In this document: positions 38,695-47,551 of the stretch, in pieces | Numbering within the stretch: the first letter of the stretch is position 1 | Layout: each line of letters opens with the position of its first letter | Assembly: GCF_902859915.1 (NCBI RefSeq) | Contig: NZ_CADIKK010000018.1 | Coordinates: forward strand, 99,609-163,608 | DNA length: 64,000 bases | DNA from: Paraburkholderia ultramafica | GTDB taxonomy: Bacteria > Pseudomonadota > Gammaproteobacteria > Burkholderiales > Burkholderiaceae | Direction: 5' to 3' | The notes under the pieces: model-generated | Databases searched by the model: none | Told to the model about the DNA's origin: nothing | Seen by the model: only the letters and a program-made list of their open reading frames with translations | Made by a program: the position numbers and the translations under genes

Positions 38695-39575
38695 GAGTAT
38701 TGAACCTTGCGTTCGATGAAGCGGAATTGCACGACCGTCAACGCGATGACGATGATCATCAGGATCACCGATTGCGCGCCCGAACTGCCGATGTCGAGTC
38801 CCTGGAAGCCTTCGGCGAAGATCTTGTAGATCAGCGTGCGGGTCGCTTGCGCGGGGCCGCCGCCGGTGGCGGCGTCGATCACCGGGAAGGTGTCGAAGAA
38901 CGCGTAGGTGATGTTGATCACCAGCAGGAAGAAACTGGTCGGCGACAGCAGCGGCAGCGCGATGCCGAAGAAGCGTCGCACCGGACCGGCGCCGTCGATT
39001 GCCGCCGCTTCGATCAGCGAGCGCGGAATCGCCTGCAAGCCCGCGTAGAAGAACAGGAAGTTATAGCTGACCTGTTTCCAGACCGACGCGAGCACCACGA
39101 GGAACATCGCCTGGCCCGCGTTCAACGCGTGATTCCACACGACGCCGTGGCTGGCCAGCGCGTAGGTGACGAGGCCGATGCTTGGATTGAACAGGAACGA
39201 CCACAACACCGCGGCGATCGCGGGCGCGACCGCGTATGGCCAGATCAGCAGCGTTTGATAGGTCTTCGCGCCGCGCGTCACGCGATCGGCGCAGACCGCC
39301 AGCAACAGCGAGATCACGAGCCCCGACACCGTGACGAGCGCGCAGAAGATCAGCGTCGTATTGAACGACGACAGGTAGAGCGGATCGCTGAGCAGTTGCC
39401 TGAAGTTCGCGAGTCCGACGAACTCGCTCGACGTGCCGAACGCGTCCTGACTCTGGGTGGATTGCCAGAGCGCCTCGCCGGCCGGCCACAGGAAGAACAG
39501 CAGCGTGATCACGAGTTGCGGCGCGACGAGCAGGTAGGGCAGCAGGCTGGTGCCGAAGCTGGAGCGCTTTTCCAT
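38691..39575 (-). CDS. ugpA: sn-glycerol-3-phosphate ABC transporter permease UgpA
   Basis: The 294-residue permease has six predicted helices. The EAA loop is near PRSLIEAAAIDGAGPVRRFFGIALPLL. The start MEKRSSF at 39575 gives the usual length; the frame is open further upstream into non-conserved sequence. It lies between ugpB (70 bp) and ugpE (4-bp overlap). Confidence 0.94.
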   Translation of the reverse strand: MEKRSSFGTSLLPYLLVAPQLVITLLFFLWPAGEALWQSTQSQDAFGTSSEFVGLANFRQLLSDPLYLSSFNTTLIFCALVTVSGLVISLLLAVCADRVTRGAKTYQTLLIWPYAVAPAIAAVLWSFLFNPSIGLVTYALASHGVVWNHALNAGQAMFLVVLASVWKQVSYNFLFFYAGLQAIPRSLIEAAAIDGAGPVRRFFGIALPLLSPTSFFLLVINITYAFFDTFPVIDAATGGGPAQATRTLIYKIFAEGFQGLDIGSSGAQSVILMIIVIALTVVQFRFIERKVQYS

Positions 39576-39645
39576 CGAGGATTCCCAAGGTTGGCTGCAA
39601 CCACGGGATGCGGCGCGAGCGCGCCGCATCCCTGCCGGCGAATGG

Positions 39646-40971
39646 CTAGCTACCGGCTTTTTCGAAGCGGCGCAGCAGCTCGTCGCCACGCGATACCGAC
39701 GAGTCGAGTGCCTGCTGCGGCGTCTTCTTCTGCGCCCACACCTGTTCGAGTTCTTCGTCGATCACCGTGCGGATCTGCGGCATGTTGCCCAGACGCAAGC
39801 CCTTCGTGTACGGCAGAGGCGGCTTGTTGAGCATCTGCCGGATCGCGGTGTCGCTGCCGGGATTCTTCTCGTAGAAGCCTTGCTGACGCGTCAGATCGTA
39901 TGCGGCGGTCGTGATCGGCAGGTAGCCCGTGTCCTGGTGCCACTTCGCGGCCACCGGCGCCGACGACAGATACGCGAGGAACTTCGCCACGCCCTTGTAG
40001 ACGGCCGGATCCTTGCCCGACAATACCCACAGGCTCGCCCCGCCGATAATCGCGTTCTGCGGCGCGCCCTTCACGCTTGCGTCGTACGGCATCATGCCGG
40101 TGCCGAAATTGAACTTCGCGTACTTCTTGATCGTGGCGAGCGACCCCGACGAGTTCGTGATGATCCCGCAGTCGCCGCTATAGAACTTCGACACCGGTTC
40201 GTCCTTGCGGCCGACATAGGTGAAGGTGCCGTCCTTCTGCATGTTCTGCAGGAACTGGAGGTGCGCGACCTGCAGCGGCTTGTTGAATTCGAGCTCGGCT
40301 TCCGGCCCGTCGAAACCGTTGTTCTTCGACGCGAACGGCGCGGCATGCCACGCGCTGTAATTCTCGAGCTGAATCCAGCTCTGCCAGCCCGACGAATAGC
40401 CGCACGCCATGCCGGACGCTTTCAGCTTCTGCGCGTCGATCTGCAATTCGGCCCAGGTTTTCGGCGGCTGATTCGGGTCGAGCCCGGCTTTCTGGAACGC
40501 GTCCTTGTTGTAGTAGAGCACCGGCGTCGAGCTGTTGAACGGCATCGAGATCAGCTTGCCGGTTTTGGCGTCGCTGTAATAGCTCGCGATGGTCGGCACG
40601 AATGCCTTCTGGTCGAGCGGCACGCCGGCTTGCTGGAACACATCGGTGACCGGGATCACGGCCTTCTTCGCCTGCATCATCGTGGCGGTGCCGACTTCGT
40701 AGACCTGCAGAATGGTCGGCGCGTTGCCGCTGCGATAGGCGGCGATGCCGGCGGCGAGGGTCTGGTCGTAGGTGCCTTTGAATACCGGCACGATCTTGTA
40801 GTCGCTTTGCGACGCGTTGAAGTCGTTGGCAATGTCGTTCAGACGTTCGCCCAGTGCGGCTTCCATCGCGTGCCAGAACTGGATCTCAGTCGCGGCGTGG
40901 GCCGGCTGGTTGAAGCCGATGCTCAACACGGCGGCAACGGAAAGCGAACGGAACAGCGGCTTGCAATTCAT
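39646..40971 (-). CDS. ugpB: sn-glycerol-3-phosphate-binding periplasmic protein UgpB
   Basis: The 441-residue precursor has a Sec signal peptide cleaved near residues 26-27 (NQPAHA-ATE). The mature protein begins with EIQFWHAMEAALGERLN, the UgpB landmark for the ligand pocket, and includes FNSSTPVLYYNKDAF. It captures glycerol-3-phosphate for UgpAEC. AGGAGA precedes the ATG. A TAGAAT -10 and a Pho-type half site lie about 60-80 bp upstream. Confidence 0.94.
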   Translation of the reverse strand: MNCKPLFRSLSVAAVLSIGFNQPAHAATEIQFWHAMEAALGERLNDIANDFNASQSDYKIVPVFKGTYDQTLAAGIAAYRSGNAPTILQVYEVGTATMMQAKKAVIPVTDVFQQAGVPLDQKAFVPTIASYYSDAKTGKLISMPFNSSTPVLYYNKDAFQKAGLDPNQPPKTWAELQIDAQKLKASGMACGYSSGWQSWIQLENYSAWHAAPFASKNNGFDGPEAELEFNKPLQVAHLQFLQNMQKDGTFTYVGRKDEPVSKFYSGDCGIITNSSGSLATIKKYAKFNFGTGMMPYDASVKGAPQNAIIGGASLWVLSGKDPAVYKGVAKFLAYLSSAPVAAKWHQDTGYLPITTAAYDLTRQQGFYEKNPGSDTAIRQMLNKPPLPYTKGLRLGNMPQIRTVIDEELEQVWAQKKTPQQALDSSVSRGDELLRRFEKAGS

Positions 40972-41031
40972 CGATTTGTCTCCTGTGCAACGTAGTTGCT
41001 AATCGGAACGGGCGCGAAGGCGAATCGCGCG

Positions 41032-41054
41032 ATTCTATTTGTGTTCGATGACAG
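41032..41054 (-). promoter_or_regulatory. Candidate Pho-regulated promoter for ugpBAEC
   Basis: On the minus strand a perfect Pho half-site CTGTCAT (41054-41048) is followed after 10 bp by TAGAAT (41037-41032). That spacing matches PhoB-dependent promoters, where the Pho box replaces the -35. The partner half-site 11 bp upstream is poor, so this is only a candidate. Confidence 0.4.
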
Positions 41055-41249
41055 TTCGGCGTCTCTGGCCGGGCGGCGTGGACCGTCGTAGGCGGGCGGC
41101 GCAGCCGCAATTTAACATCGGCCGTCATGAAACGGAAACCGTCGGAGGCGGCGATGTGGATGGATTCGATGTTGCAAATGGCGGCAGCCAGGAACCTGTG
41201 CCGATGCCGCGTGCGTTGTTCGCGTTCCTGAGCAATCGGACGGAGTAAT

Positions 41250-41278
41250 AGAAAAGCCCGCAAAAAGCGGGCTTTTCT
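41250..41278. terminator. Terminator downstream of ychF
   Basis: Perfect 12-bp arms AGAAAAGCCCGC (41250-41261) and GCGGGCTTTTCT (41267-41278) around AAAAA. It can stop the ychF transcript and anything read from the plus strand. Confidence 0.88.
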
Positions 41279-41346
41279 GAACGAGAATGCTGCGGACTGC
41301 AGTGCTCAAACTTCGAGCACTACGTGCGTCGCAGCAACGCTGAACC

Positions 41347-42441
41347 TTACACGTTGAACAGGAAGTTCATCACGTCGCCGTCGTGCACGACATATTCCTT
41401 ACCTTCCGCGCGCATCTTGCCGGCTTCCTTCGCGCCTTGCTCACCCTTGTAGGTGATGAAGTCGTTGAACGAGATCGTCTGCGCACGAATGAAGCCGCGT
41501 TCGAAGTCGGTGTGAATCGCACCTGCCGCTTGCGGCGCGGTATCGCCGATATGAATCGTCCACGCGCGCACTTCCTTCACGCCGGCGGTGAAGTAGGTTT
41601 GCAGGCCGAGCAGCTTGAAGCCCGCGCGGATCACGCGGTTCAGCCCCGGCTCTTCCATGCCCATGTCGGCAAGGAACACGGCCATGTCGGCTTCGTCGAG
41701 GTCGCCGATTTCCGCTTCGATTGCCGCGCATACGGCCACGACCGGCGCGTTTTCCGCCGCCGCGAATTTCGTCACCGCGTCCAGGTGCGGGTTGTTTTCG
41801 AAACCGTCGTCCTTCACGTTGGCCACATACATGGTCGGCTTGGCGGTGATCAGGCAGAACGGCTTGAGCGTCGCCTTTTCTTCGTCCGACAGATCGAGCG
41901 CACGGACCGGCTTGGCCTGGTCGAGCTGAGCACGGACCTTTTCCAGCACGGCGGCGTTCCTGGCGGCTTCCTTGTCGTTACCCGACTTGGCGGCCTTCGA
42001 ATAGCGCGTGAGCGCCTTTTCGACAGTGGCGAGGTCGGCCAGCGCCAGTTCGGTGTTGATCACTTCGATATCCGACAGCGGATCGATCTTGTTCGCGACG
42101 TGAATCACGTTGTCGTCTTCGAAGCAGCGCACCACGTGCGTGATCGCGTCGGTCTCGCGGATGTTCGCGAGGAACTGGTTGCCGAGGCCTTCGCCCTTGC
42201 TGGCGCCGGCCACGAGACCGGCGATGTCGACGAATTCCACCACCGCCGGCAGGATGCGCTCCGGCTTGACGATTTCGGCGAGCGCCTTCAGACGCGCGTC
42301 CGGCACTTCGACGATGCCGACGTTCGGCTCGATCGTGCAGAACGGATAGTTTTCGGCGGAGATGCCCGCCTTGGTCAGCGCATTGAACAGGGTGGACTTG
42401 CCGACGTTAGGCAGGCCGACGATGCCGCATTGGAGGCTCAT
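41347..42441 (-). CDS. ychF: Redox-regulated ribosome-associated ATPase YchF
   Basis: YchF is an Obg-family P-loop protein that prefers ATP to GTP and binds ribosomes. The 364-residue protein has G1 GLPNVGKST (10-18), G3 DIAGLVAGAS, a coiled arm after the G domain, and a C-terminal TGS domain (about 278-362, with THIGDT-like WTIHIGDTAPQAAG and FIRAQTISFNDF). Confidence 0.96.
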   Translation of the reverse strand: MSLQCGIVGLPNVGKSTLFNALTKAGISAENYPFCTIEPNVGIVEVPDARLKALAEIVKPERILPAVVEFVDIAGLVAGASKGEGLGNQFLANIRETDAITHVVRCFEDDNVIHVANKIDPLSDIEVINTELALADLATVEKALTRYSKAAKSGNDKEAARNAAVLEKVRAQLDQAKPVRALDLSDEEKATLKPFCLITAKPTMYVANVKDDGFENNPHLDAVTKFAAAENAPVVAVCAAIEAEIGDLDEADMAVFLADMGMEEPGLNRVIRAGFKLLGLQTYFTAGVKEVRAWTIHIGDTAPQAAGAIHTDFERGFIRAQTISFNDFITYKGEQGAKEAGKMRAEGKEYVVHDGDVMNFLFNV

Positions 42442-42773
42442 GGAAATCCTTCAGTGAATCAGTAAGTTGCGTGATGCGCTCGACGCTGTGTGCGGCTTCG
42501 GAAAGCTTTCGCGTGTGGCGTGGCGGGCAAACGCAGCGGAGCGGGACAAGTCACCGAATCGGGGCGTTGGCTCAACGATTGAGTGCGAGTTTTCACGGAA
42601 AGCGCAATTGTAACCCGTTCGGGTTGGCTCACCGGTGCGGCGGCGGGAAAGCCGGGCGAGGCCAAGCCACGGGGCCGCAACACTAAACATTAGCCGGCGT
42701 CGGCCGATTATTCGGGCGCAAATGCCGCACGCGCCGATCCGTCCCCCGCAACCCCCGCGGCTATAATGCGCGC
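42442..42773. other. Divergent control region between ychF and the UbiH-family gene
   Basis: No gene is supported. A perfect TATAAT (42762-42767) lies 6 bp before the hydroxylase ATG. I see no other clear motif. Confidence 0.5.
42762..42767 (+). promoter_or_regulatory. Consensus -10 box abutting the UbiH-family start codon
   Basis: TATAAT is followed by the ATG at 42774, so transcription should start at or next to the start codon. No Shine-Dalgarno sequence exists between them. No good -35 is visible at 16-18 bp. Confidence 0.55.
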
Positions 42774-43946
42774 ATGAACGCACACCACCAGACCTTTGAT
42801 GCCGCCGTAATCGGCGGCGGGCTCGTCGGCAAGACCGCGGCGCTCGCGCTGACGCAAGGCGGCCTGCGCGTGGCGCTGCTCGCGCAACCGTGCGCGGCAT
42901 TGCCCGCCGGCGCCGCCTACGACTCGCGGGTCTACGCGTTGTCGTCGAGTTCGCAGGCGCTGCTGGAGCGCTTGCGGGTCTGGCAGGCGCTCGATCTGTC
43001 GCGGCTCGGGCCGGTCTACGACATGCGCGTCTACGGCGACGCGCATGCTGAACTGCATTTCTCCGCGTTCCAGGCCTCGGTGCCGCAACTGGCGTGGATC
43101 GTCGAGTCGTCGGTGATCGAGCGCGCGCTGGATGCGGCGCTGCGCTTCCAGCCGAACCTCACGTGGATCGACACGCGCGCGCAGGCGCTGGACTTCGCTG
43201 CGCAGAGCGCCAGCGTCGGTCTCGCGAATGGCAACGTGGTCGAAGCCGATCTGGTGGTCGGCGCGGACGGCGCGCATTCGTGGGTGCGGGCGCAGATTGG
43301 CTCGAAGATGGTCCGCCGCGACTATAAGCAAACCGGCGTGGTCGCCAATTTCAAGGCCGCCAAGCCGCACGGCGAAACCGCCTGTCAATGGTTCCGCGAC
43401 GGCGAGATCATCGCGCTGCTGCCGATGCCGGACGGCCACGTGTCGCTGGTCTGGTCGGCACGCACCGAGCACGCGGGGCAACTGCTCGCGCTCGATCCGG
43501 CGCAGCTCGCCGCCGAAGTGGAGCGCGTGACCGGCGGCCAGTTCGGCGCGCTCGAATGCGTGACGCCTGCGCAAGGCTTCCCGCTCGCGCTGCAAACGGT
43601 GGACCGGCTCGCGGCGCCGCGCGTCGCGCTGGTCGGCGACGCCGCGCATCTGATTCACCCGTTGGCGGGCCAAGGCATGAACCTCGGTTTGCGCGACGTC
43701 GCGGCGCTCGTCGACACGGTCGCCAGCAAGGAATCGTTCCGCGATCTCGGCGATATGGTGCTGCTGCGCCGCTACGAACGCGCCCGCCGCGAAGATATCC
43801 GCGCGCTGATGATCGCCACGGATGGGCTGCAAAAACTGTTCTCCGCGCCCGGTCCGTTCGTCAAGGTGCTGCGCAATACCGGCATGGCGTTCGTCGGCGC
43901 GCAGCCGTTCATCAAACGCTGGCTGGTGTCGGCCGCGCTGGGATAA
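42774..43946 (+). CDS. UbiH/UbiF/COQ6-family FAD-dependent hydroxylase
   Basis: The 390-residue flavoprotein monooxygenase has the FAD site AVIGGGLVGKTAAL (about 11-24), the middle VVGADGAHSWVR motif and the second FAD block GDAAHLIHPLAGQGMNLGLRD. The family adds hydroxyl groups to the ubiquinone ring; which position this one targets (UbiH, UbiI or UbiF role) is not readable. It may be translated from a leaderless mRNA. dsbC follows after 120 bp. Confidence 0.9.
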   Translation: MNAHHQTFDAAVIGGGLVGKTAALALTQGGLRVALLAQPCAALPAGAAYDSRVYALSSSSQALLERLRVWQALDLSRLGPVYDMRVYGDAHAELHFSAFQASVPQLAWIVESSVIERALDAALRFQPNLTWIDTRAQALDFAAQSASVGLANGNVVEADLVVGADGAHSWVRAQIGSKMVRRDYKQTGVVANFKAAKPHGETACQWFRDGEIIALLPMPDGHVSLVWSARTEHAGQLLALDPAQLAAEVERVTGGQFGALECVTPAQGFPLALQTVDRLAAPRVALVGDAAHLIHPLAGQGMNLGLRDVAALVDTVASKESFRDLGDMVLLRRYERARREDIRALMIATDGLQKLFSAPGPFVKVLRNTGMAFVGAQPFIKRWLVSAALG

Positions 43947-44066
43947 ATCGCGGCGCCGGCAGCCACGGCCGGCAACACAGGTATCATGAGCGGATTGACG
44001 CCGTTCCGGTCCGGCCGGACACGTGACAAAACGCGCACGATGCGCGATCGAACCCAGGAATTCAGC

Positions 44067-44792
44067 ATGAAAAAAAACTTCCGCATGGTGGCCGGCGCGC
44101 TCGCGATTGCCGCCTTTACGATCGGCTGCTCGGCCCAGGCCGACCAGGCTACCGACAAGCTCAAAGCCACGCTGCAAACGCGTCTCGCTGACGTGACGAT
44201 CAAGAGCGTCACGAAGTCGCCGATCGCCGGCCTGTACGAGGTGAACCTCGGCACCCAGATCGTCTATAGCGACGCGAACGGCGATTACCTGTTGCTCGGC
44301 GACATGGTCGACGCGAAGACCCGCAAGAATCTGACCGAAGCGCGTCTGTCGGAAACCAACCGGATTGATTTTGCGAGCCTGCCGTTTGCGAACGCGGTGA
44401 AGGTCGTGCGCGGCAACGGCGCGCGCAAGATCGCGGTGTTCTCCGATCCGAACTGCCCGTACTGCAAGCAGCTCGAAACGTCGCTGAAGTCGCTCGACAA
44501 CGTGACGGTCTACACGTTCCTGTACCCGGTTCTGTCGCCGGATTCGACGGCCAAGTCGAAGTCGATCTGGTGTTCGGCGGATCGCGCGAAGGCCTGGGAA
44601 TCGTGGATGCAGGACCGTCAGGCGCCCACCGCCGCCGGCACGTGCGACACCGCCGCGATCGACAAGAACCTGGCGCTCGGCCATTCGATGAACGTCGACG
44701 GCACGCCCACGGTGTTCCTCGCCGACGGCCGCCGCCTGCCTGGCGCCGTGCCGGCAGACCGGTTGGACAGGGAAATGTCCGCGGTGCATTGA
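44067..44792 (+). CDS. dsbC: Periplasmic thiol:disulfide interchange protein DsbC
   Basis: DsbC isomerises wrong disulfides in the periplasm as a dimer. The 241-residue precursor has an N-terminal dimerisation domain and a thioredoxin domain with active site CPYC (130-133), structural cysteines C169 and C193, and cis-Pro in GTPT (P214). The signal peptide ends near AQA (about residue 25). It also contains TIGC at 18-21, which resembles but does not match a lipobox. AGGAA precedes the ATG at 44067. Confidence 0.93.
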   Translation: MKKNFRMVAGALAIAAFTIGCSAQADQATDKLKATLQTRLADVTIKSVTKSPIAGLYEVNLGTQIVYSDANGDYLLLGDMVDAKTRKNLTEARLSETNRIDFASLPFANAVKVVRGNGARKIAVFSDPNCPYCKQLETSLKSLDNVTVYTFLYPVLSPDSTAKSKSIWCSADRAKAWESWMQDRQAPTAAGTCDTAAIDKNLALGHSMNVDGTPTVFLADGRRLPGAVPADRLDREMSAVH

Positions 44793-44904
44793 GCACACGC
44801 GGCACACGTCCAGGTAAGGAGGCGCGCACAGCGCCTCCTTTCGCATCAAGCCCCCGATGCAGCCATTCCGTATATCCCCGTCTCGAATCTCCTAATCGCC
44901 GCCG

Positions 44905-46695
44905 ATGAAGCCGATCCGCTACACCATCGTTCCGAAGCAACCCGCCGCCCACCTGTTCGAAGTCACCGTGACCGTCGCCGATCCCGATCCGGCCGGCCAG
45001 CGTTTCATGCTGCCGGTGTGGATTCCGGGCAGCTACATGGTGCGCGAGTTCGCGCGCAACATCGTCACGCTGCGCGCCGTCAACGACGCAGGCCGCAAGG
45101 TGCGGGTGGAAAAGACCGACAAGCACACGTGGCAGGCCGCGCCAGTCAAAGGCGCGCTGACGTTGCGCTACGAGGTGTACGCGTGGGACCTGTCGGTGCG
45201 CGCCGCGCATCTCGACGATACAACGGGCTTTTTCAACGGCACGAGCGTGTTCCTGTCGCCGCTCGGTCATGAGGAAGCGCAGTGCGTGGTGGAGATCCAG
45301 AAGCCGCAAGGCGCGGCGTATCGCAAGTGGTGCGTCGCGACCGCGCTGCCGGAAGCGCGCGGCACGAAGCGCTACGGCTTTGGCGAATATCGCGCGCAGA
45401 ACTACGACGAGCTGATCGATCATCCAGTCACGCTGGGCGAATTCGCATTGGCGACCTTCAACGCGCATGGCGTGCCGCACGACGTCGTGATCGCCGGGCG
45501 GGTGGTCGGGCTGGACATGGCGCGCCTGTGCGCCGACCTGAAGCGCATCTGCGAAGCGCAGATCGCATTGTTCGAACCCAAGACGAAGAAGGCGCCGGTC
45601 GATCGCTACGTGTTCATGACGCTGGCCGTCACCGATGGTTACGGTGGGCTGGAACATCGAGCCTCCACTGCGCTGATCTGCAATCGCGGCGATCTGCCGG
45701 TGGAAGGTCTTAACGCGCCGACCGAAGGCTACCGGACCTACCTCGGCCTGTGCAGCCACGAGTATTTCCACACCTGGAACGTCAAGCGCATCAAGCCGGC
45801 CGTGTTCGCGCCGTATGACCTGGGCGTCGAAAACTACACGTCGCTGCTGTGGCTGTTCGAAGGCTTTACGTCTTACTACGACGACCTGATCCTCGTGCGC
45901 AGCGGCGTGATTTCGCAGGACGACTATTTCGGCATGCTCGGCAAGGTGATCGGCGGCGTGCAGCGCGGCAGCGGCCGCCTGAAGCAGACCGTCGCCGAAA
46001 GCTCGTTCGACGCGTGGGTCAAATACTACCGGCAGGACGAGAACGCGCCGAACGCGATCGTCAGCTATTACACCAAGGGCTCGCTCGTCGCGCTAGCGTT
46101 CGATTTGACGATCCGCGCGCAGACCGGCAACCGCAAATCGCTCGACGACGTGATGCGGCTGCTGTGGCAGCGTTTTGGACGTGACTTCTATCGCGGCAAT
46201 CCGGTCGGCGTCGACGAAAGCGGCATCGAGGCGATTTTCGCGGCAGCGACCGGCGCGCAACTGGGCGAATTGTTCGCCGACGCGGTGCACGGCACCCGCG
46301 ACCTGCCGCTCGACGCGTTGCTCGCGCCGTTCGGCGTTTCGCTCGCGCCCGAATTCGACAAGAACGGCAAGCCGTCGCTCGGCGCGCGCCTGCGTGGCGG
46401 CGCGGATTGCACGCTGGCGGCGGTCCATGAAGGCAGCGCCGCGCAGAAAGCCGGTCTGTCGGCCGGCGACGTGCTGATCGCGCTAGACGGCTTGCGGGTG
46501 ACCGGCTCGAATCTTGACGGCCTGCTGGCACGCTACCAACCGGGCGCGAAAGTGGCAGTCCACGCGTTCCGCCGCGACGAGCTGCGCACCACGCAAGTCA
46601 AGCTGGACGGGCCTGAGGCGGCACGCTACAAGCTCGCGGTCAGCGACAAGCGGGTCGCCGCGCGCAAGGCGCGCGAGCGCTGGCTGGCAAGCTGA
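44905..46695 (+). CDS. M61-family glycyl aminopeptidase-like metallopeptidase with PDZ domain
   Basis: The 596-residue protein has an N-terminal beta domain (with WIPGSYMVREFARN), a zinc peptidase domain with HEYFH (285-289) and the third ligand E319 in FEGFTSYYDD. A C-terminal PDZ domain (about 490-575, AAQKAGLSAGDVLIALDG) follows. This is the M61 layout. No signal peptide is evident, so it is probably cytoplasmic. The substrate in this organism is unknown. Confidence 0.92.
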   Translation: MKPIRYTIVPKQPAAHLFEVTVTVADPDPAGQRFMLPVWIPGSYMVREFARNIVTLRAVNDAGRKVRVEKTDKHTWQAAPVKGALTLRYEVYAWDLSVRAAHLDDTTGFFNGTSVFLSPLGHEEAQCVVEIQKPQGAAYRKWCVATALPEARGTKRYGFGEYRAQNYDELIDHPVTLGEFALATFNAHGVPHDVVIAGRVVGLDMARLCADLKRICEAQIALFEPKTKKAPVDRYVFMTLAVTDGYGGLEHRASTALICNRGDLPVEGLNAPTEGYRTYLGLCSHEYFHTWNVKRIKPAVFAPYDLGVENYTSLLWLFEGFTSYYDDLILVRSGVISQDDYFGMLGKVIGGVQRGSGRLKQTVAESSFDAWVKYYRQDENAPNAIVSYYTKGSLVALAFDLTIRAQTGNRKSLDDVMRLLWQRFGRDFYRGNPVGVDESGIEAIFAAATGAQLGELFADAVHGTRDLPLDALLAPFGVSLAPEFDKNGKPSLGARLRGGADCTLAAVHEGSAAQKAGLSAGDVLIALDGLRVTGSNLDGLLARYQPGAKVAVHAFRRDELRTTQVKLDGPEAARYKLAVSDKRVAARKARERWLAS

Positions 46696-46849
46696 TCGTA
46701 ATCTTGACCGATACTAATTGAAGGGTGGCGGCGTCGGATTGTTCTACCAGTGCAACAATCCTTCGCCGCTGGATGGCTTTTTCCCGGGGCGGTAAAAAAA
46801 CACAATGACTCCACTCGCGCAACACGGCGCGCCCCTACTGGAGTCAACC

Positions 46850-47446
46850 ATGACCACGATCCTGCAAATCAACTCGGCAGCCCGCTCGCAAGGCGCGAAC
46901 TCGACGCTGCTCGTCAACGAGCTGACGTCAAAGCTGCAACAGTCGAATCCGGGCGCGCAAGTCGTCGTCCGCAACCTGCAAGCCGAACCGCTGCCGCACC
47001 TCGACGACGCCGTCCTCGGCGCGTTCTTCACGCCGGCTGACCAGCGCACGGCCGAGCAAGCCGCGATCGCCGCACGCAGCGAAGCGCTGATCGCCGAACT
47101 GCAAGCCGCCGACATCGTCGTGATCGGCGCACCGATGTACAACTTCGGTATCTCGTCGCAGCTCAAGACGTACTTCGACTTCATCGCACGCGCCGGCATC
47201 ACGTTCCAATACACGGCGAACGGTCCGGAAGGTCTCGTGAAGGGCAAGAAGGTCCACGTCGTGTCGGCTCGCGGCGGCAAGTATCTGGGCACGCCGAACG
47301 ACAGCCAGACGCCGTATCTGAAGAGCTTCCTGGGCTTCCTCGGCATGTCCGACGTGAACTTCATCTACGCAGAAGGCCTGAACATGGGCCCGGACGCTGC
47401 CGGTGCCGCGCTGGCTTCCGCGCGCGAAGCGATCGCTGCTGCGTAA
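46850..47446 (+). CDS. azoR: FMN-dependent NADH:quinone oxidoreductase / azoreductase
   Basis: The 198-residue flavodoxin-fold enzyme begins with the FMN phosphate loop INSAARSQGANS (about 7-18). It has the PMYNFGISSQLKTYFDFIARAG block and VSARGGKY, both typical of AzoR. It reduces quinones and azo dyes with NADH. The ATG at 46850 follows GGAG; the frame opens earlier but without conserved sequence. A terminator follows. Confidence 0.93.
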   Translation: MTTILQINSAARSQGANSTLLVNELTSKLQQSNPGAQVVVRNLQAEPLPHLDDAVLGAFFTPADQRTAEQAAIAARSEALIAELQAADIVVIGAPMYNFGISSQLKTYFDFIARAGITFQYTANGPEGLVKGKKVHVVSARGGKYLGTPNDSQTPYLKSFLGFLGMSDVNFIYAEGLNMGPDAAGAALASAREAIAAA

Positions 47447-47494
47447 GGTCTTGCCGCTTTGATGCCGTAAATAGCGGCGGATAGCGGTGCAATG

Positions 47495-47528
47495 AAAAAC
47501 GCCACGAATGTGAATCCGTGGCGTTTTT
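47495..47528. terminator. Bidirectional terminator between azoR and ung
   Basis: AAAAACGCCACG (47495-47506) pairs perfectly with CGTGGCGTTTTT (47517-47528) around a 10-base loop, serving both converging genes. Confidence 0.92.
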
Positions 47529-47551
47529 CTATTGCGGCGAAGCTCGCGCCG

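Larger units (their letters stand above)
40972..41346. other. Region between ugpB and ychF: promoter, terminator and hairpin
   Basis: It holds the ugpB promoter candidate, a strong bidirectional terminator (41250-41278) and a second hairpin AGTGCTC/GAGCACT (41301-41321) near the ychF stop. A 69-codon plus-strand frame ending at 41248 lacks any ribosome site or recognisable sequence and is not called. Confidence 0.55.

Noticed and set aside
41039..41248. 69-codon plus-strand frame ending just before a terminator
   Set aside because: Position before a terminator is tempting, but it starts with TTG, has no ribosome site, and overlaps the ugpB promoter region. The terminator is explained by ychF.
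44067..44140. DsbC as a lipoprotein
   Set aside because: TIGC resembles a lipobox, but the -3 residue is Thr rather than Leu, and a normal AQA signal-peptidase site follows. A soluble periplasmic protein is more likely.
42708..44849. 713-codon minus-strand open frame opposite the UbiH-family and dsbC genes
   Set aside because: It spans two well-supported plus-strand genes and has Arg/His/Ala-rich low-information sequence.
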